DNA of 64,000 nucleotides from CAG-841 sp963614875 (lineage in GTDB: Bacteria > Bacillota > Clostridia > Oscillospirales > CAG-272), in contig CAVEFC010000001.1 of assembly GCA_963614875.1 (NCBI GenBank), positions 62,001-126,000 of the forward strand. Direction: 5' to 3'. The notes under the pieces were generated by a model. The model saw only the letters and a program-made list of their open reading frames with translations. It was not told the DNA's origin and did no database searches. Position numbers and translations under genes: made by a program. Position 1 is the stretch's first letter. Every line of letters begins with the position of its first letter. Positions 43,473 through 53,003 of the stretch are shown here, one piece after another.

Positions 43473-44660
43473 ATGTTACCGCAAAAAATGATTGAGCTCG
43501 GAAGTCACAGCTCCGTTATAAGACAGCTTTTCGAGTACGGTAAAAAAAGAAAAAGCGAAATAGGAAGTGAAAACGTTTTCGATTTCAGCATAGGAAATCC
43601 GAGCGTTCCCGTGCCGAAAGCGGTGGACGACGCGCTCGTGTCGCTGATCGAAAGCGACGCGGATATTCACTGCTACACGTCGGCTGCCGGCGATATGTCG
43701 GCGAGAGCCGCGGTAGCCTCTTATCTCAACAAAACGTACGGCGCAAACGAAAAAGCCGAAAGAATATATCTTACCTCGGGCGCTGCCGCCGCGCTTGCGA
43801 TATCGCTCGGCGCGCTTATATGCGACGGCGACGAGGTCATAGTTTTTGCGCCGTTCTTCCCCGAATACCGCGTGTTTGCCGAAAAAGCCGGCGCAAAGGT
43901 TATCGTCTGCCCGCCTTCCGCGGATTTTCAGATAGATTTTGAAGCGCTTGAAGCGCTTGTTTCGGAAAAAACAAAGGCGCTCATAATAAACTCTCCGTCA
44001 AACCCGTCGGGCGCGGTGCTTACGGAAGAAACGCTTTCAAGGCTCGGAGGGCTCCTCGATGAAAAATCGAAAAGCTACGGTCATCCGATATATGTAATAT
44101 CCGACGAGCCCTACCGCGAGCTTGTTTACGACGGCAAAAAAACGCCGTACACGGCAAAATTCATAAAGAACACGATAAGCTGCTATTCGTTCAGCAAATC
44201 GCTTTCGCTTCCCGGCGAAAGAATAGGCTATATATGCGTATGCTCAGAATGTGCCGACGGCGACGGGCTTTTCCTCGGCGTGTGCGGCGCGGGACGCGCG
44301 CTCGGATACGTCTGCGCTCCGTCGCTTTTCCAGAAGATGATCCCGTCGATAATGGGAAAAACCTCCGACCTTTCGGCGTATAAAACAAACCGCAGGCTGC
44401 TTTACGACGGTCTTACCTCGCTCGGCTTTGAAGCCGTGTACCCCGACGGCGCTTTTTATCTCTTTGTGAAATCGCCGGAGGAAGACGAGCTTAAATTCTG
44501 CGAAAAAGCCAAAAAGTATGAGCTTCTGCTCGTGCCTTCGGGCGATTTCGGTATCGGAGGATATGTAAGAATAGCCTACTGCGTATCGGAAAATGTGATA
44601 AAAGACTCTATGCCCGCGTTTGAAAAGCTGGCAAAGGAATACGGACTTTCAAAAAGGTAA
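43473..44660 (+). CDS. Class I/II PLP-dependent aminotransferase (aromatic operon)
   Basis: A 395-residue fold-type I aminotransferase. The Schiff-base Lys lies in YSFSKSLSLPGERIGY near 243; the N-terminal DFSIGNPSVPVP, the glycine-rich ASGAAAAL-type loop near 105 and NSPSNPSG near 175 are standard. AAAGGAAG precedes ATG 43473. As the first gene of an operon that makes prephenate products, it most likely transaminates phenylpyruvate and hydroxyphenylpyruvate to Phe and Tyr (inference from context). Confidence 0.85.
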   Translation: MLPQKMIELGSHSSVIRQLFEYGKKRKSEIGSENVFDFSIGNPSVPVPKAVDDALVSLIESDADIHCYTSAAGDMSARAAVASYLNKTYGANEKAERIYLTSGAAAALAISLGALICDGDEVIVFAPFFPEYRVFAEKAGAKVIVCPPSADFQIDFEALEALVSEKTKALIINSPSNPSGAVLTEETLSRLGGLLDEKSKSYGHPIYVISDEPYRELVYDGKKTPYTAKFIKNTISCYSFSKSLSLPGERIGYICVCSECADGDGLFLGVCGAGRALGYVCAPSLFQKMIPSIMGKTSDLSAYKTNRRLLYDGLTSLGFEAVYPDGAFYLFVKSPEEDELKFCEKAKKYELLLVPSGDFGIGGYVRIAYCVSENVIKDSMPAFEKLAKEYGLSKR

Positions 44661-44666
44661 ATTTTT

Positions 44667-45746
44667 ATGGAAAACAAACTTATTCAGGCACGGAACAGAA
44701 TATCGGAAATAGACGTCAAAATGGCGGAGCTTTTCGAGGAGCGTATGCGCGCGTCGGAGGACGTTGCCGAATACAAGCGCAGATGCGGACTTCCGATAGA
44801 AGATCCGCAAAGAGAAGCGGAGCTTATCCGCAGGAATTCGCTTTATGTATCGCAGGAGCTCCGCCCGTATTACACAAGCTTTCAGCAGGACGTTATGAAG
44901 GCTTCGAAGGCCTATCAGCGCAGACTCATCAGCGGAGAAAAAATCGCCTATTGCGGCGAGGAGGGCGCGTTTGCGTTCTTCACGGCAAAAAAGCTGTTTC
45001 CGGACGGAATTCCCGTCGCAAAAAACAGCTTTGAAGAAGCGTATGCATCTGTTATGAGCGGCGAATGTGAGCTTGCCGTGATTCCCCTTGAAAACAGCTA
45101 TGCGGGAGAGGTCGGTCAGGTAACGGATATGCTGTTTTCCGGACCGCTGTTTATAAACGCCGTGTACGATATAGCCGTCGAGCAGACGCTTATGGGCGTC
45201 AGAGGCGGGACAATATCGGACATAAAAAAGGTGATAAGTCATCCTCAGGCGCTGGCGCAGTGCGCAAAGTTCATTTCATCGCACGGCTGGGAAACGGAAA
45301 CTGCGCAAAGCACTTCGTCCGCCGCGCTTGAAGTATCAAAAAAGGGCGATAAAAGTCTTGCCGCGATAGGCTGCGCTCAGGCAGCCGAGCTTTATTCGCT
45401 TTCCGTTCTCGAAAAGAACATAAACGAAAGCAGAGCGAACACCACGCGCTTCGGGGTTTTCTCGGGATCGGAAAACACCTCCGCCGGCAGACTGGAATCG
45501 GACGGCTTTGCGCTTGTGTTTACGGTAAAAAACGAAGCCGGCGCGCTTGCCGACGCGCTCGGCGTCGTCGGAAAGGCGGGCTTCAATATGAGAACGCTCC
45601 GCTCAAGACCGCGAAAGGAGCTTGTCTGGAATTATTATTTCTATCTTGAAGCCGAAGGCGCGCTTCGCAGCGAAGCCGGAGAGAAAATGCTTTCAGAGCT
45701 TCGCATGTATTGCGACAGGCTCAAGGTAGTTGGAATATACAGATAA
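44667..45746 (+). CDS. pheA: Bifunctional chorismate mutase / prephenate dehydratase
   Basis: A 359-residue P-protein. Residues 1-90 are an AroQ-type chorismate mutase helix bundle (NRISEIDVKMAELFEERM). Residues 95-270 form the dehydratase (YCGEEGAFAFFTAKKLFP, LENSYAGEVGQ, NTTRFGVFS). Residues 280-359 are an ACT domain (NEAGALADALGVVG, SRPRKELVWNYYFY), the usual site of Phe feedback. Converts chorismate to phenylpyruvate. 6 nt after the aminotransferase stop. Confidence 0.93.
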   Translation: MENKLIQARNRISEIDVKMAELFEERMRASEDVAEYKRRCGLPIEDPQREAELIRRNSLYVSQELRPYYTSFQQDVMKASKAYQRRLISGEKIAYCGEEGAFAFFTAKKLFPDGIPVAKNSFEEAYASVMSGECELAVIPLENSYAGEVGQVTDMLFSGPLFINAVYDIAVEQTLMGVRGGTISDIKKVISHPQALAQCAKFISSHGWETETAQSTSSAALEVSKKGDKSLAAIGCAQAAELYSLSVLEKNINESRANTTRFGVFSGSENTSAGRLESDGFALVFTVKNEAGALADALGVVGKAGFNMRTLRSRPRKELVWNYYFYLEAEGALRSEAGEKMLSELRMYCDRLKVVGIYR

Positions 45747-45758
45747 AACGGAGGAAAT

Positions 45759-46760
45759 ATGACCGTAAAAGTTGAACTCGGAGAAAGATCCTACGATATA
45801 ACAATAGAAAAAGGCGCACTTTCCCACGTGGAAAAATACATTTCGCCAAAAGGAAAAACGCTTATCGTCACGGACGACGGCGTGCCCTTTGAATATGTAC
45901 GGTCTGTGGCGGAAAAATCCGAGCAGCCGACAGTAATAACCATTCCGCACGGAGAAGAAAGCAAATGCTTTGAAAATTACAGAATGCTGTGCTCCGCAAT
46001 GCTGAAGGCTGGCTTTACGCGCAACGATAAAGTCGTAGCCGTCGGCGGAGGAGTCGTCGGGGATCTTGCCGGATTTGCGGCGTCCACCTATATGCGCGGA
46101 ATAGATTTTTACAACATTCCGACAACGCTGCTTTCTCAGGTCGATTCGTCCGTCGGAGGAAAAACGGCGATAGATCTCGACGGAATAAAAAACATTGTGG
46201 GAACGTTTTATCAGCCGAAAGCCGTCATAATAGATCCGGACACGCTGAAAACCCTTGACCGCCGTCAGTTTGCGTCGGGTATGGCGGAGGCGCTGAAAAT
46301 GGCGGCTACATCGGACAAAGCCCTGTTTGAGCTTATAGAATCGGGCATAAACGGAGAAAACATAGGCGAGGTGATACGTCGGGCGCTGATTATAAAGGCG
46401 GACGTCGTTTCAAAGGACGAAAAAGAGGCGGGGCTTCGCCGTATACTTAACTTCGGGCATACGCTCGGACACGGAATAGAAAGCCTCGGCGGACTTTATC
46501 ACGGCGAATGTGTGGCGCTCGGAATGCTGTGTATGTGTTCCGAAAAGGTTTATCCGCGTCTTTTCGCCGCAATAAGCTCGCTCGGACTGAAAACAAAAAT
46601 CCACGCGGACGCGGACGCGGTACTCAGCGCGGTTTCACACGACAAAAAAAGACAGGACGACACCGTGTGTGCTGTCTTTGTAAACGAAATAGGCACATAT
46701 GAAATCAAAAAAGTCACGGCAAAAGACCTCAGACAAAGACTTTCAAAAGTGATATATTAA
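45759..46760 (+). CDS. aroB: 3-dehydroquinate synthase
   Basis: A 333-residue enzyme. NAD-binding GGGVVGDLAGFAASTYMRG lies near 93 and SSVGGKTAIDLDGIKNIVG near 129. Zinc ligands lie in GMAEALKMA near 176 (Glu), FGHTLGHGIE near 233 and YHGECVALGM near 247. Makes dehydroquinate from DAHP. ACGGAGG before the start. Confidence 0.96.
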   Translation: MTVKVELGERSYDITIEKGALSHVEKYISPKGKTLIVTDDGVPFEYVRSVAEKSEQPTVITIPHGEESKCFENYRMLCSAMLKAGFTRNDKVVAVGGGVVGDLAGFAASTYMRGIDFYNIPTTLLSQVDSSVGGKTAIDLDGIKNIVGTFYQPKAVIIDPDTLKTLDRRQFASGMAEALKMAATSDKALFELIESGINGENIGEVIRRALIIKADVVSKDEKEAGLRRILNFGHTLGHGIESLGGLYHGECVALGMLCMCSEKVYPRLFAAISSLGLKTKIHADADAVLSAVSHDKKRQDDTVCAVFVNEIGTYEIKKVTAKDLRQRLSKVIY

Positions 46761-46774
46761 CAGGAGTTTTATTT

Positions 46775-47890
46775 ATGAAAAACACATTAGGTCAGAGCGT
46801 AACGGTAACTGTTTTCGGAGAAAGTCACGGTGCTTATGTCGGCGCCGTACTCGACGGCTTGGCTCCCGGCATTGAAATCGATGAAAAATTCATCGCAGGA
46901 AGGCTTGCAAAGCGCCGTCCATCCGGCGCAATATCCACATCCAGAAAAGAAAAGGACGAATTCAGAATAATCAGCGGATATTTTGACGGTCACACCACGG
47001 GCTCGCCCTTGTGTATAATCATTCCCAACTCCGACGCAAGAAGCGCGGATTATATGCTGAATGCCGGACGCGCACGCCCCGGTCATGCGGATTATACCGC
47101 TTACCGAAAATATTACGGCTTTGAGGACTGGCGCGGCGGCGGTCATTTTTCGGGCAGAACAACGGCTGCGCTCGTAGCGGCGGGAGCAGTGTGCGAGCTT
47201 GCCCTCCGTATGCAAAACATCACCGTCGGCACGCATATTCTCAGGTGCGGCGGAGTAAGCGACAGCAAATTTGAAAATATGGCGGCGGAAATAGCCGCAA
47301 TTGATAAAAAATCCTTCCCCGTTATATCGGACGCGGCGGGAAAGCTGATGAAAAAAGAAATTCTCGACGCCGCAAATGACGGCGACAGCGTCGGCGGAAT
47401 TCTCGAAACCGCGGTGCTCGGCGTTCCGGCAGGCGTGGGCGAGCCGTACTTTGACAGCCTTGAAAGCGTCATTTCTCACGCGGTGTTCTCCGTTCCGGCG
47501 ATAAAGGGCGTACAGTTCGGCGCGGGCTTTGCGCTTGCCGATATGCGCGGAAGCGAAGCAAACGATCCGTTTATGATGGACGGAGACAAAATAGTGACAA
47601 AAACCAACAACAGCGGCGGCATAAACGGCGGAATAGCAAACGGAATGCCGATAGTATTTTCCTGCGTGGTAAAGCCCACTCCCTCCATAAGCAAAGAGCA
47701 GGATACGGTTGAATTTCTTGAAAACAAAAACGACAGGATAGTCGTCACGGGCAGACACGATCCCGCAATAATTCACAGAGCCTGCCCCGTTATAAGCGCG
47801 GTGACGGCTATCGCCGTATGCGATATGCTTGCCGTAAGATACGGAACGGACTTCCCCCGTCGCGGAATGTCGGACGAAAAACTTTTCTGA
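46775..47890 (+). CDS. aroC: Chorismate synthase
   Basis: A 371-residue FMN-dependent enzyme. Signatures are GESHGAYVGAVLDG at the N-terminus, GRARPGHADYTAYRKYY and WRGGGHFSGRTTAA near 90-125 and TKTNNSGGINGGIANG near 270. Makes chorismate from EPSP. Full length. Confidence 0.96.
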   Translation: MKNTLGQSVTVTVFGESHGAYVGAVLDGLAPGIEIDEKFIAGRLAKRRPSGAISTSRKEKDEFRIISGYFDGHTTGSPLCIIIPNSDARSADYMLNAGRARPGHADYTAYRKYYGFEDWRGGGHFSGRTTAALVAAGAVCELALRMQNITVGTHILRCGGVSDSKFENMAAEIAAIDKKSFPVISDAAGKLMKKEILDAANDGDSVGGILETAVLGVPAGVGEPYFDSLESVISHAVFSVPAIKGVQFGAGFALADMRGSEANDPFMMDGDKIVTKTNNSGGINGGIANGMPIVFSCVVKPTPSISKEQDTVEFLENKNDRIVVTGRHDPAIIHRACPVISAVTAIAVCDMLAVRYGTDFPRRGMSDEKLF

Positions 47891-47906
47891 TGAGAGGCAC
47901 CCGAAA

Positions 47907-49151
47907 ATGATAACAGGTCTTGTCGGCGAAAAGCTCGGTCACAGCTTTTCGCGCGAGATACATTCGGCTCTGGGCGATACGTCGTACCGCAATTTTGAGC
48001 TGAAAAAGGACGAGCTTGCAAAATTTATATCCGAAAGAAATTTCGACGGAATAAACATTACCATTCCATACAAAACCGATGTGATTCCGCTTCTTGACGT
48101 CATAAGCGACGAAGCAAAAGCGATAGGAGCCGTCAACACCGCAGTAAATCGCCGCGGGAAGCTTTTCGGCTACAACACCGATTTTTTCGGAATGAGAGAG
48201 CTGATAACAAAAAACCGTATTCCCGTAAAGGAAAACGCCGTGCTTATACTCGGCACGGGCGGAACGTCGCGCACGGCAAAAGCCGTAGCCGAAAGCCTCG
48301 GAGCTTTGAGCGTTGAAAAAGTCAGCCGCAATCCCGACGGCGAAGGCGAAATAAGCTATGCGGTGGCAAAGGAAAAATATTTTTCTCTGCCGGTTGTAAT
48401 AATCAACACCACGCCGCTCGGAATGTTTCCGAATATTTTCACCTGCGCGATCGAACCCAAGGATTTTTCGCGTCTTCTCGGAGTGGTTGACGCAGTGTTC
48501 AACCCATTGAGAACCGAGCTTGTCGTGAAAGCTGGAATGCAGGGCGCTTTGTCCTGCGGCGGACTTTATATGCTCACAGCGCAGGCGGTAAAGGCTTCGG
48601 AGCTGTTTTTCGACAGAAAATATCCCGACGGCACAACGGAAAAAATATATCGGGAGCTGCTCGAAAAAAAGGAAAACATCGTGCTTGTCGGTATGCCCTC
48701 GTGCGGAAAAACGACGATAGGAAAAATCATCGCCGAAAAAACCGGAAAAAGCTTTATCGACTGCGACCTGCTTTTTGAAAGCACCTTCGGCATTTCGCCC
48801 GCGGACTGCATAAAAGGCGAGGGCGAGGCGGCTTTCAGAAACAAAGAAAGCCTTGTGATACGCGATATCGCATCGAAAAATTCGTGCGTTATTGCAACGG
48901 GCGGCGGAGCTGTTCTCAGAGAAGAAAACGTTATAAACTTAAAGAAAAACGGAAAAATAATATTCATCGACCGCTCGCCAGAAAAGCTGACGGCAACGTC
49001 AGACCGTCCGCTTTCGCAAAGCCGTGAGCTTATAGAAAAGCGATATCGCGAGCGCTATGAAATATACTGCAAAGCGGCTGATATAAAGGTGGACGGAAAC
49101 GGCTCGGCGGCAGACGTTGCAGCCACGATACTTTCAAAGGAGCGGAAATGA
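47907..49151 (+). CDS. Shikimate dehydrogenase - shikimate kinase fusion
   Basis: A 414-residue two-domain enzyme. Residues 1-245 are AroE (GEKLGHSFSREIHSAL, NITIPYKTDVIP with catalytic Lys, GAVNTAV, NADP loop LGTGGTSRTA near 115, NTTPLGMFP). Residues 252-414 are shikimate kinase (Walker A GMPSCGKTTIGKIIAEKTG, ATGGGAVLREEN, DRPLSQ lid). The two activities are consecutive steps in the pathway. The fusion has no frame break, and both domains keep their catalytic residues. Confidence 0.92.
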   Translation: MITGLVGEKLGHSFSREIHSALGDTSYRNFELKKDELAKFISERNFDGINITIPYKTDVIPLLDVISDEAKAIGAVNTAVNRRGKLFGYNTDFFGMRELITKNRIPVKENAVLILGTGGTSRTAKAVAESLGALSVEKVSRNPDGEGEISYAVAKEKYFSLPVVIINTTPLGMFPNIFTCAIEPKDFSRLLGVVDAVFNPLRTELVVKAGMQGALSCGGLYMLTAQAVKASELFFDRKYPDGTTEKIYRELLEKKENIVLVGMPSCGKTTIGKIIAEKTGKSFIDCDLLFESTFGISPADCIKGEGEAAFRNKESLVIRDIASKNSCVIATGGGAVLREENVINLKKNGKIIFIDRSPEKLTATSDRPLSQSRELIEKRYRERYEIYCKAADIKVDGNGSAADVAATILSKERK

Positions 49152-49591
49152 AAATACTCGTTATAAACGGTCCGAACATAAATATGCTCGGAATAAGAGA
49201 ACCCGATATTTACGGCAGGGAAACCTTTGCCTCTCTTGAAAAAAAGATAAAGGCATATTGCAAAAGCAAAAATATCGGGGTAAAGCTTTTTCAGTCGAAC
49301 TGCGAGGGGAAGCTTGTCACAAAAATTCAGCGCGCCTACAAAAAGTTTGACGGAATAATCATAAATCCCGGCGCTTACACGCATACAAGCATAGCCATTC
49401 CCGACGCGCTGAAAGCGGTCGCTGTTCCGACGGTCGAGGTACATATTTCGGACGTTGACGCGCGCGAGGATTTCCGCAAAATAAGCTATGTGCGCTCTGC
49501 GTGCTTTGCCACGATATCGGGGCACGGCACAAACGGCTATACGGAGGCTGTCGACGCGCTTATATCAAAGCTTTCCGGCGGTGCGAAATGA
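49148..49591 (+). CDS. aroQ: 3-dehydroquinate dehydratase, type II
   Basis: A 147-residue enzyme. NGPNINMLGIREPDIYG at the N-terminus (catalytic Tyr near 23), NPGAYTHTSIAI near 76 and VEVHISDVDAREDFRK near 98 are diagnostic. Forms dodecamers and dehydrates dehydroquinate. The start overlaps the end of the preceding fusion gene by 4 bp. Confidence 0.96.
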   Translation: MKILVINGPNINMLGIREPDIYGRETFASLEKKIKAYCKSKNIGVKLFQSNCEGKLVTKIQRAYKKFDGIIINPGAYTHTSIAIPDALKAVAVPTVEVHISDVDAREDFRKISYVRSACFATISGHGTNGYTEAVDALISKLSGGAK

Positions 49592-50799
49592 AAGTATATA
49601 TAGGTAAAAAAGCGGCGTCGGGGATTTTCACGGCTCCGCCTTCGAAAAGCTTTTGTCACAGAGCGCTGATATGCGCCGCTCTTGCCGACGGCAAAAGCGT
49701 TCTTTACGGGATGTACCCCTCGGACGACGCGCTTGCAACCGCCGCGTGTCTTTCGGCGCTCGGCGCGGATATCCGCTTCGACGGGGACAGGGCATACGTC
49801 TGCGGCTTTGACGCGCTCGGCGCAAAGGCAAAAGGCGCTCTTTTCTGCGGCGAAAGCGGAAGCACGCTTCGCTTTCTCACGGCGGTGGCGCTTCTTTCGC
49901 AAAACGAAACGGTGCTGACAGGCTCTGCGCAGCTTTTGCAAAGACCGCTTGCCGAATACGAAAAACTTTGTCTTTGTCAGAACCTTTTGTATAAAAAAGA
50001 CGAAAATTCACTTACCGTCCGCGGCAGACTTCCGGCAGGAACATATGAAATAAGCGCAGAGGTTTCAAGTCAGTTTGCAAGCGGACTTATGATGGCGCTT
50101 CCCCTGCTTTCATCCGACAGCAGAATAGTGCTGACGGGAAAAATCACAAGCCGTTCGTATCTTCTCATAACGGCGCAGGTGATGCGCGCGTTCGGCGCAG
50201 ACGTTACCGTCGGCGAAAGAGAAATATATATAAAGGGCAATTTCCGCTATGCTCCGCGGGAATACACAATCGAGGGCGACTGCTCGGGCGCGGCGTTTTT
50301 TGAAGCGATGAACAGGCTCGACAGCAATATAAAAATAACGGGGCTCAATCCCGAAAGCGTTCAGGGCGACAGAATTTACGGAGAATATTTCGACAGGATA
50401 TGCGCCGGCTCTGCCACGCTTGACATAACCGACTGTCCCGATCTTGCTCCGGTGCTTATGGCGCTCGGCGCGGCAAAAAGCGGCGTTACCCTGACGGGAA
50501 CGGCACGTCTTCGCGCAAAGGAAAGCGACAGAGGCTCGGCTATGGCGCAGGAGCTTTCAAAATTCGGAATAAAAACGGAGCTGTACGAAAACTCTCTCAC
50601 CGTATACGGCGGCGGGCTTAAAGCTCCGACCGTACCGATATGCTCGCACAAGGATCACAGAATAGTAATGGCGTGCGCCGTTTTGCTTATGCTTACCGGC
50701 GGAGAAGCAGATAATGCCGAGGACGTAAAGAAGAGCTTTCCCGATTTTTTCGAAAGGCTTTCGGCTCTCGGCGCGGAGGTAAAAATCGTTGGAACTTAA
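49588..50799 (+). CDS. aroA: 5-enolpyruvylshikimate-3-phosphate synthase
   Basis: A 403-residue enzyme, starting at 49588 in an ATGA overlap with aroQ; a longer reading from 49501 would overlap aroQ without a ribosome site. Motifs: APPSKSFCHRALICAALADG near 12, SSQFASGLMMALPLL near 155, GDCSGAAFF near 230, RAKESDRGSAMAQEL near 315. Joins shikimate-3-phosphate and PEP. Confidence 0.94.
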   Translation: MKVYIGKKAASGIFTAPPSKSFCHRALICAALADGKSVLYGMYPSDDALATAACLSALGADIRFDGDRAYVCGFDALGAKAKGALFCGESGSTLRFLTAVALLSQNETVLTGSAQLLQRPLAEYEKLCLCQNLLYKKDENSLTVRGRLPAGTYEISAEVSSQFASGLMMALPLLSSDSRIVLTGKITSRSYLLITAQVMRAFGADVTVGEREIYIKGNFRYAPREYTIEGDCSGAAFFEAMNRLDSNIKITGLNPESVQGDRIYGEYFDRICAGSATLDITDCPDLAPVLMALGAAKSGVTLTGTARLRAKESDRGSAMAQELSKFGIKTELYENSLTVYGGGLKAPTVPICSHKDHRIVMACAVLLMLTGGEADNAEDVKKSFPDFFERLSALGAEVKIVGT

Positions 50800-51643
50800 C
50801 AGCAATACCAAAATACTTATCGTAGGTCTGGGCGTAATGGGCGGAGGCTATGCCAAAGCTCTTACAAAAAAGGGCTACAAAATAAAAGCGATAGACATAT
50901 CGCAAAAAACGATAGACTATGCGCTTAAAAACAATTTCATCTCTTACGGCACGACAAAGGTCGAGCCTTCGCTTGTGTCGGAAGCCGATATAATAGTGTT
51001 TGCGCTTTATCCGCACACCTTCAAAAAATGGATAACCGATTATCAGAAATATTTCCGTTCTGGAATAATAATCACCGATGTTACGGGCGTAAAGGGCTGT
51101 ATCGTTTATGATATACAGTCGATTCTGCGCGAGGATGTCGAATTCATAGCGGCGCATCCCATGGCGGGACGTGAGCGTTCCGGCATCGAATACAGCGACG
51201 ATAAGGTTTTTATCGGCGCAAACTACATTGTAACGCCGACCGCAAAAAACACGCGTCCGGCAATTGAGCTTTGCAAAAAGCTCGGATATGAGCTTGGCTT
51301 TGAGCATATTTCCGAAATAACGCCGGAGCTTCACGATGAAATGATAGCGTTTCTTTCACAGCTTACGCACTGCATAGCGGTAGCACTTATGACGGCGGGA
51401 GAAAATCCGCGTCTGCGCGATTATTCCGGCGACTCGTTCCGCGATCTTACGCGGATTGCAAAAATAAACGACGAAATGTGGAGCGAGCTTTTCCTGCTCA
51501 ACCGCGACGCGCTTCTGCGCGAAATGGACGCCTTTGAAAGAGAGTTCAAAAAGCTGAAAGCCTGCGTCGAATCGGGCGACAGAGAAACCATGCGCGAAAT
51601 GATGAAATGCTCCACCGAGCGCCGCGCTTTGTTTGATAAATAG
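50789..51643 (+). CDS. tyrA: Prephenate dehydrogenase
   Basis: A 284-residue NAD-dependent enzyme. The start is TTG 50789, 8 nt after CGGAGGT, inside the end of aroA (11-bp overlap). Rossmann motif IVGLGVMGGGYAKAL at about 10-24, TDVTGVKG near 98 and AAHPMAGRERSGIEY near 121 identify it. No ACT domain follows. Makes hydroxyphenylpyruvate for tyrosine. Confidence 0.92.
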   Translation: MELNSNTKILIVGLGVMGGGYAKALTKKGYKIKAIDISQKTIDYALKNNFISYGTTKVEPSLVSEADIIVFALYPHTFKKWITDYQKYFRSGIIITDVTGVKGCIVYDIQSILREDVEFIAAHPMAGRERSGIEYSDDKVFIGANYIVTPTAKNTRPAIELCKKLGYELGFEHISEITPELHDEMIAFLSQLTHCIAVALMTAGENPRLRDYSGDSFRDLTRIAKINDEMWSELFLLNRDALLREMDAFEREFKKLKACVESGDRETMREMMKCSTERRALFDK

Positions 51644-51678
51644 ATTTTTTTCATATACACGAAAGGACCGATAAAAAA

Positions 51679-52707
51679 ATGAATATGGAATTCAGAAGAA
51701 AGCTGCCTATTCCGAAGGAAGTAAAGGAGATGTATCCTATCTCCGAGGAGCTTATAAAAATAAAAGAGCAGAGAGATAACGAAATAAAAGCCGTATTTTC
51801 CGGCAAAAGCGATAAATTCATTCTTATAATAGGACCTTGCTCCGCCGACAGCGAAGCTCCCGTTCTCGAATATGTCACACGTCTTAAAAAAGTGGCGAAT
51901 CAGGTATCCGACAAGCTCGTAATAATTCCCAGAGTATATACAAACAAGCCGAGAACCGTCGGCGACGGCTATAAAGGAATGCTTCATCAGCCCGATCCTT
52001 CCGGCAATCCCGATATACTCAAGGGTATAATCGCCATTCGTGAGCTTCACACAAGAGTTCTTCGCGAAACGGGACTTTCCACAGCCGACGAAATGCTTTA
52101 TCCCGACAATCACCGTTATCTTTCGGATCTTCTTTCGTATATTGCGGTAGGCGCAAGATCTGTCGAAAATCAGTTTCACCGTCTTACAGCCAGCGGTCTT
52201 GATATTCCCGTCGGTATGAAAAACCCCACAAGCGGCGACCTTTCGGTAATGCTCAATTCCATAACGGCAGCTCAGCATCCTCACGTTTTCATTTACAGAG
52301 GGTGGGAAGTGAAAAGCAAAGGCAACGAATATACGCACGCCATTCTGCGCGGATATGTAAACAAGCACGGCGAATCTCAGCCCAACTATCATTACGAGGA
52401 TCTTGTTTTCCTTGCGGAGCATTATGCCGCGCACGACCTCAAAAACAAAGCCGTAATAGTTGATACAAACCACGCAAACTCCGGCAAGCGCTGGTTCGAT
52501 CAGATAAGAATCGCAAAGGAAGTGCTTTCCTCCTGCCGTCAGAACGACGAAATAAAAAATATGGTGAAAGGTCTTATGATTGAAAGCTATCTTGAAGACG
52601 GCGCTCAGAAAATAGGCGAAGGCATATACGGAAAATCCATCACCGATCCCTGTCTCGGCTGGGAGAAAACCGAAAAACTCATTTTTGAAATCGCCGACCT
52701 CCTCTGA
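51679..52707 (+). CDS. 3-deoxy-7-phosphoheptulonate synthase (type I-alpha)
   Basis: A 342-residue DAHP synthase of the AroF/AroG/AroH class: IIGPCSADSEAPVLEY near 53, RVYTNKPRTVGDGYKGMLHQPDP near 83-105 and VDTNHANSGKRW near 258. It condenses PEP and erythrose-4-phosphate, the first step of the pathway, yet is the last gene of the operon. AAAGGA precedes the start. It completes the set needed for Phe and Tyr. Confidence 0.94.
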   Translation: MNMEFRRKLPIPKEVKEMYPISEELIKIKEQRDNEIKAVFSGKSDKFILIIGPCSADSEAPVLEYVTRLKKVANQVSDKLVIIPRVYTNKPRTVGDGYKGMLHQPDPSGNPDILKGIIAIRELHTRVLRETGLSTADEMLYPDNHRYLSDLLSYIAVGARSVENQFHRLTASGLDIPVGMKNPTSGDLSVMLNSITAAQHPHVFIYRGWEVKSKGNEYTHAILRGYVNKHGESQPNYHYEDLVFLAEHYAAHDLKNKAVIVDTNHANSGKRWFDQIRIAKEVLSSCRQNDEIKNMVKGLMIESYLEDGAQKIGEGIYGKSITDPCLGWEKTEKLIFEIADLL

Positions 52708-53003
52708 CCTTCTTTTCTTCGAGAAGAAAAGAAGGCAAAAGAAGCTTCAATTAAATTGCTTTGTGCAGATTTTTCGGTATCTGCACAGACAGGGTTATTA
52801 AAAATCTGCATATCGCAAAGTTTCTTTTGCTTTTTTTATAAGTTCCGTCTGCGCAGGGATTAAAAACTCTGTATATCGTCACCGATAACCGAAATTCTTT
52901 TGCTTTTTTTATAAGTTCCGTTCGCGCAGGTATTAAAAACTCTGTATATCATTCCCGATAACCGAAGTTTCTTTTGCCTACTTTTCTTTTCCAAAGAAAA
53001 GTA
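52708..53003. mobile_element. MITE-like repeat element with hairpin ends and internal 73-bp tandem units
   Basis: The left end is a perfect 13-bp hairpin (52708-52735) starting at the base after the aroF-type stop codon, followed by CAAAAGAAGCTTC. The right end is an inverted GAAGTTTCTTTTGCC and an 11-bp hairpin (52979-53003). Between lie two full copies and one partial copy of a 73-bp unit (starts at 52822, 52895 and about 52969) beginning TTCTTTTGC and containing GATAACCGAA. There is no ORF for a transposase. A solo hairpin with the same tail lies at 26036-26080. The right end runs into, and truncates, a MocR-type gene. Confidence 0.6.
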
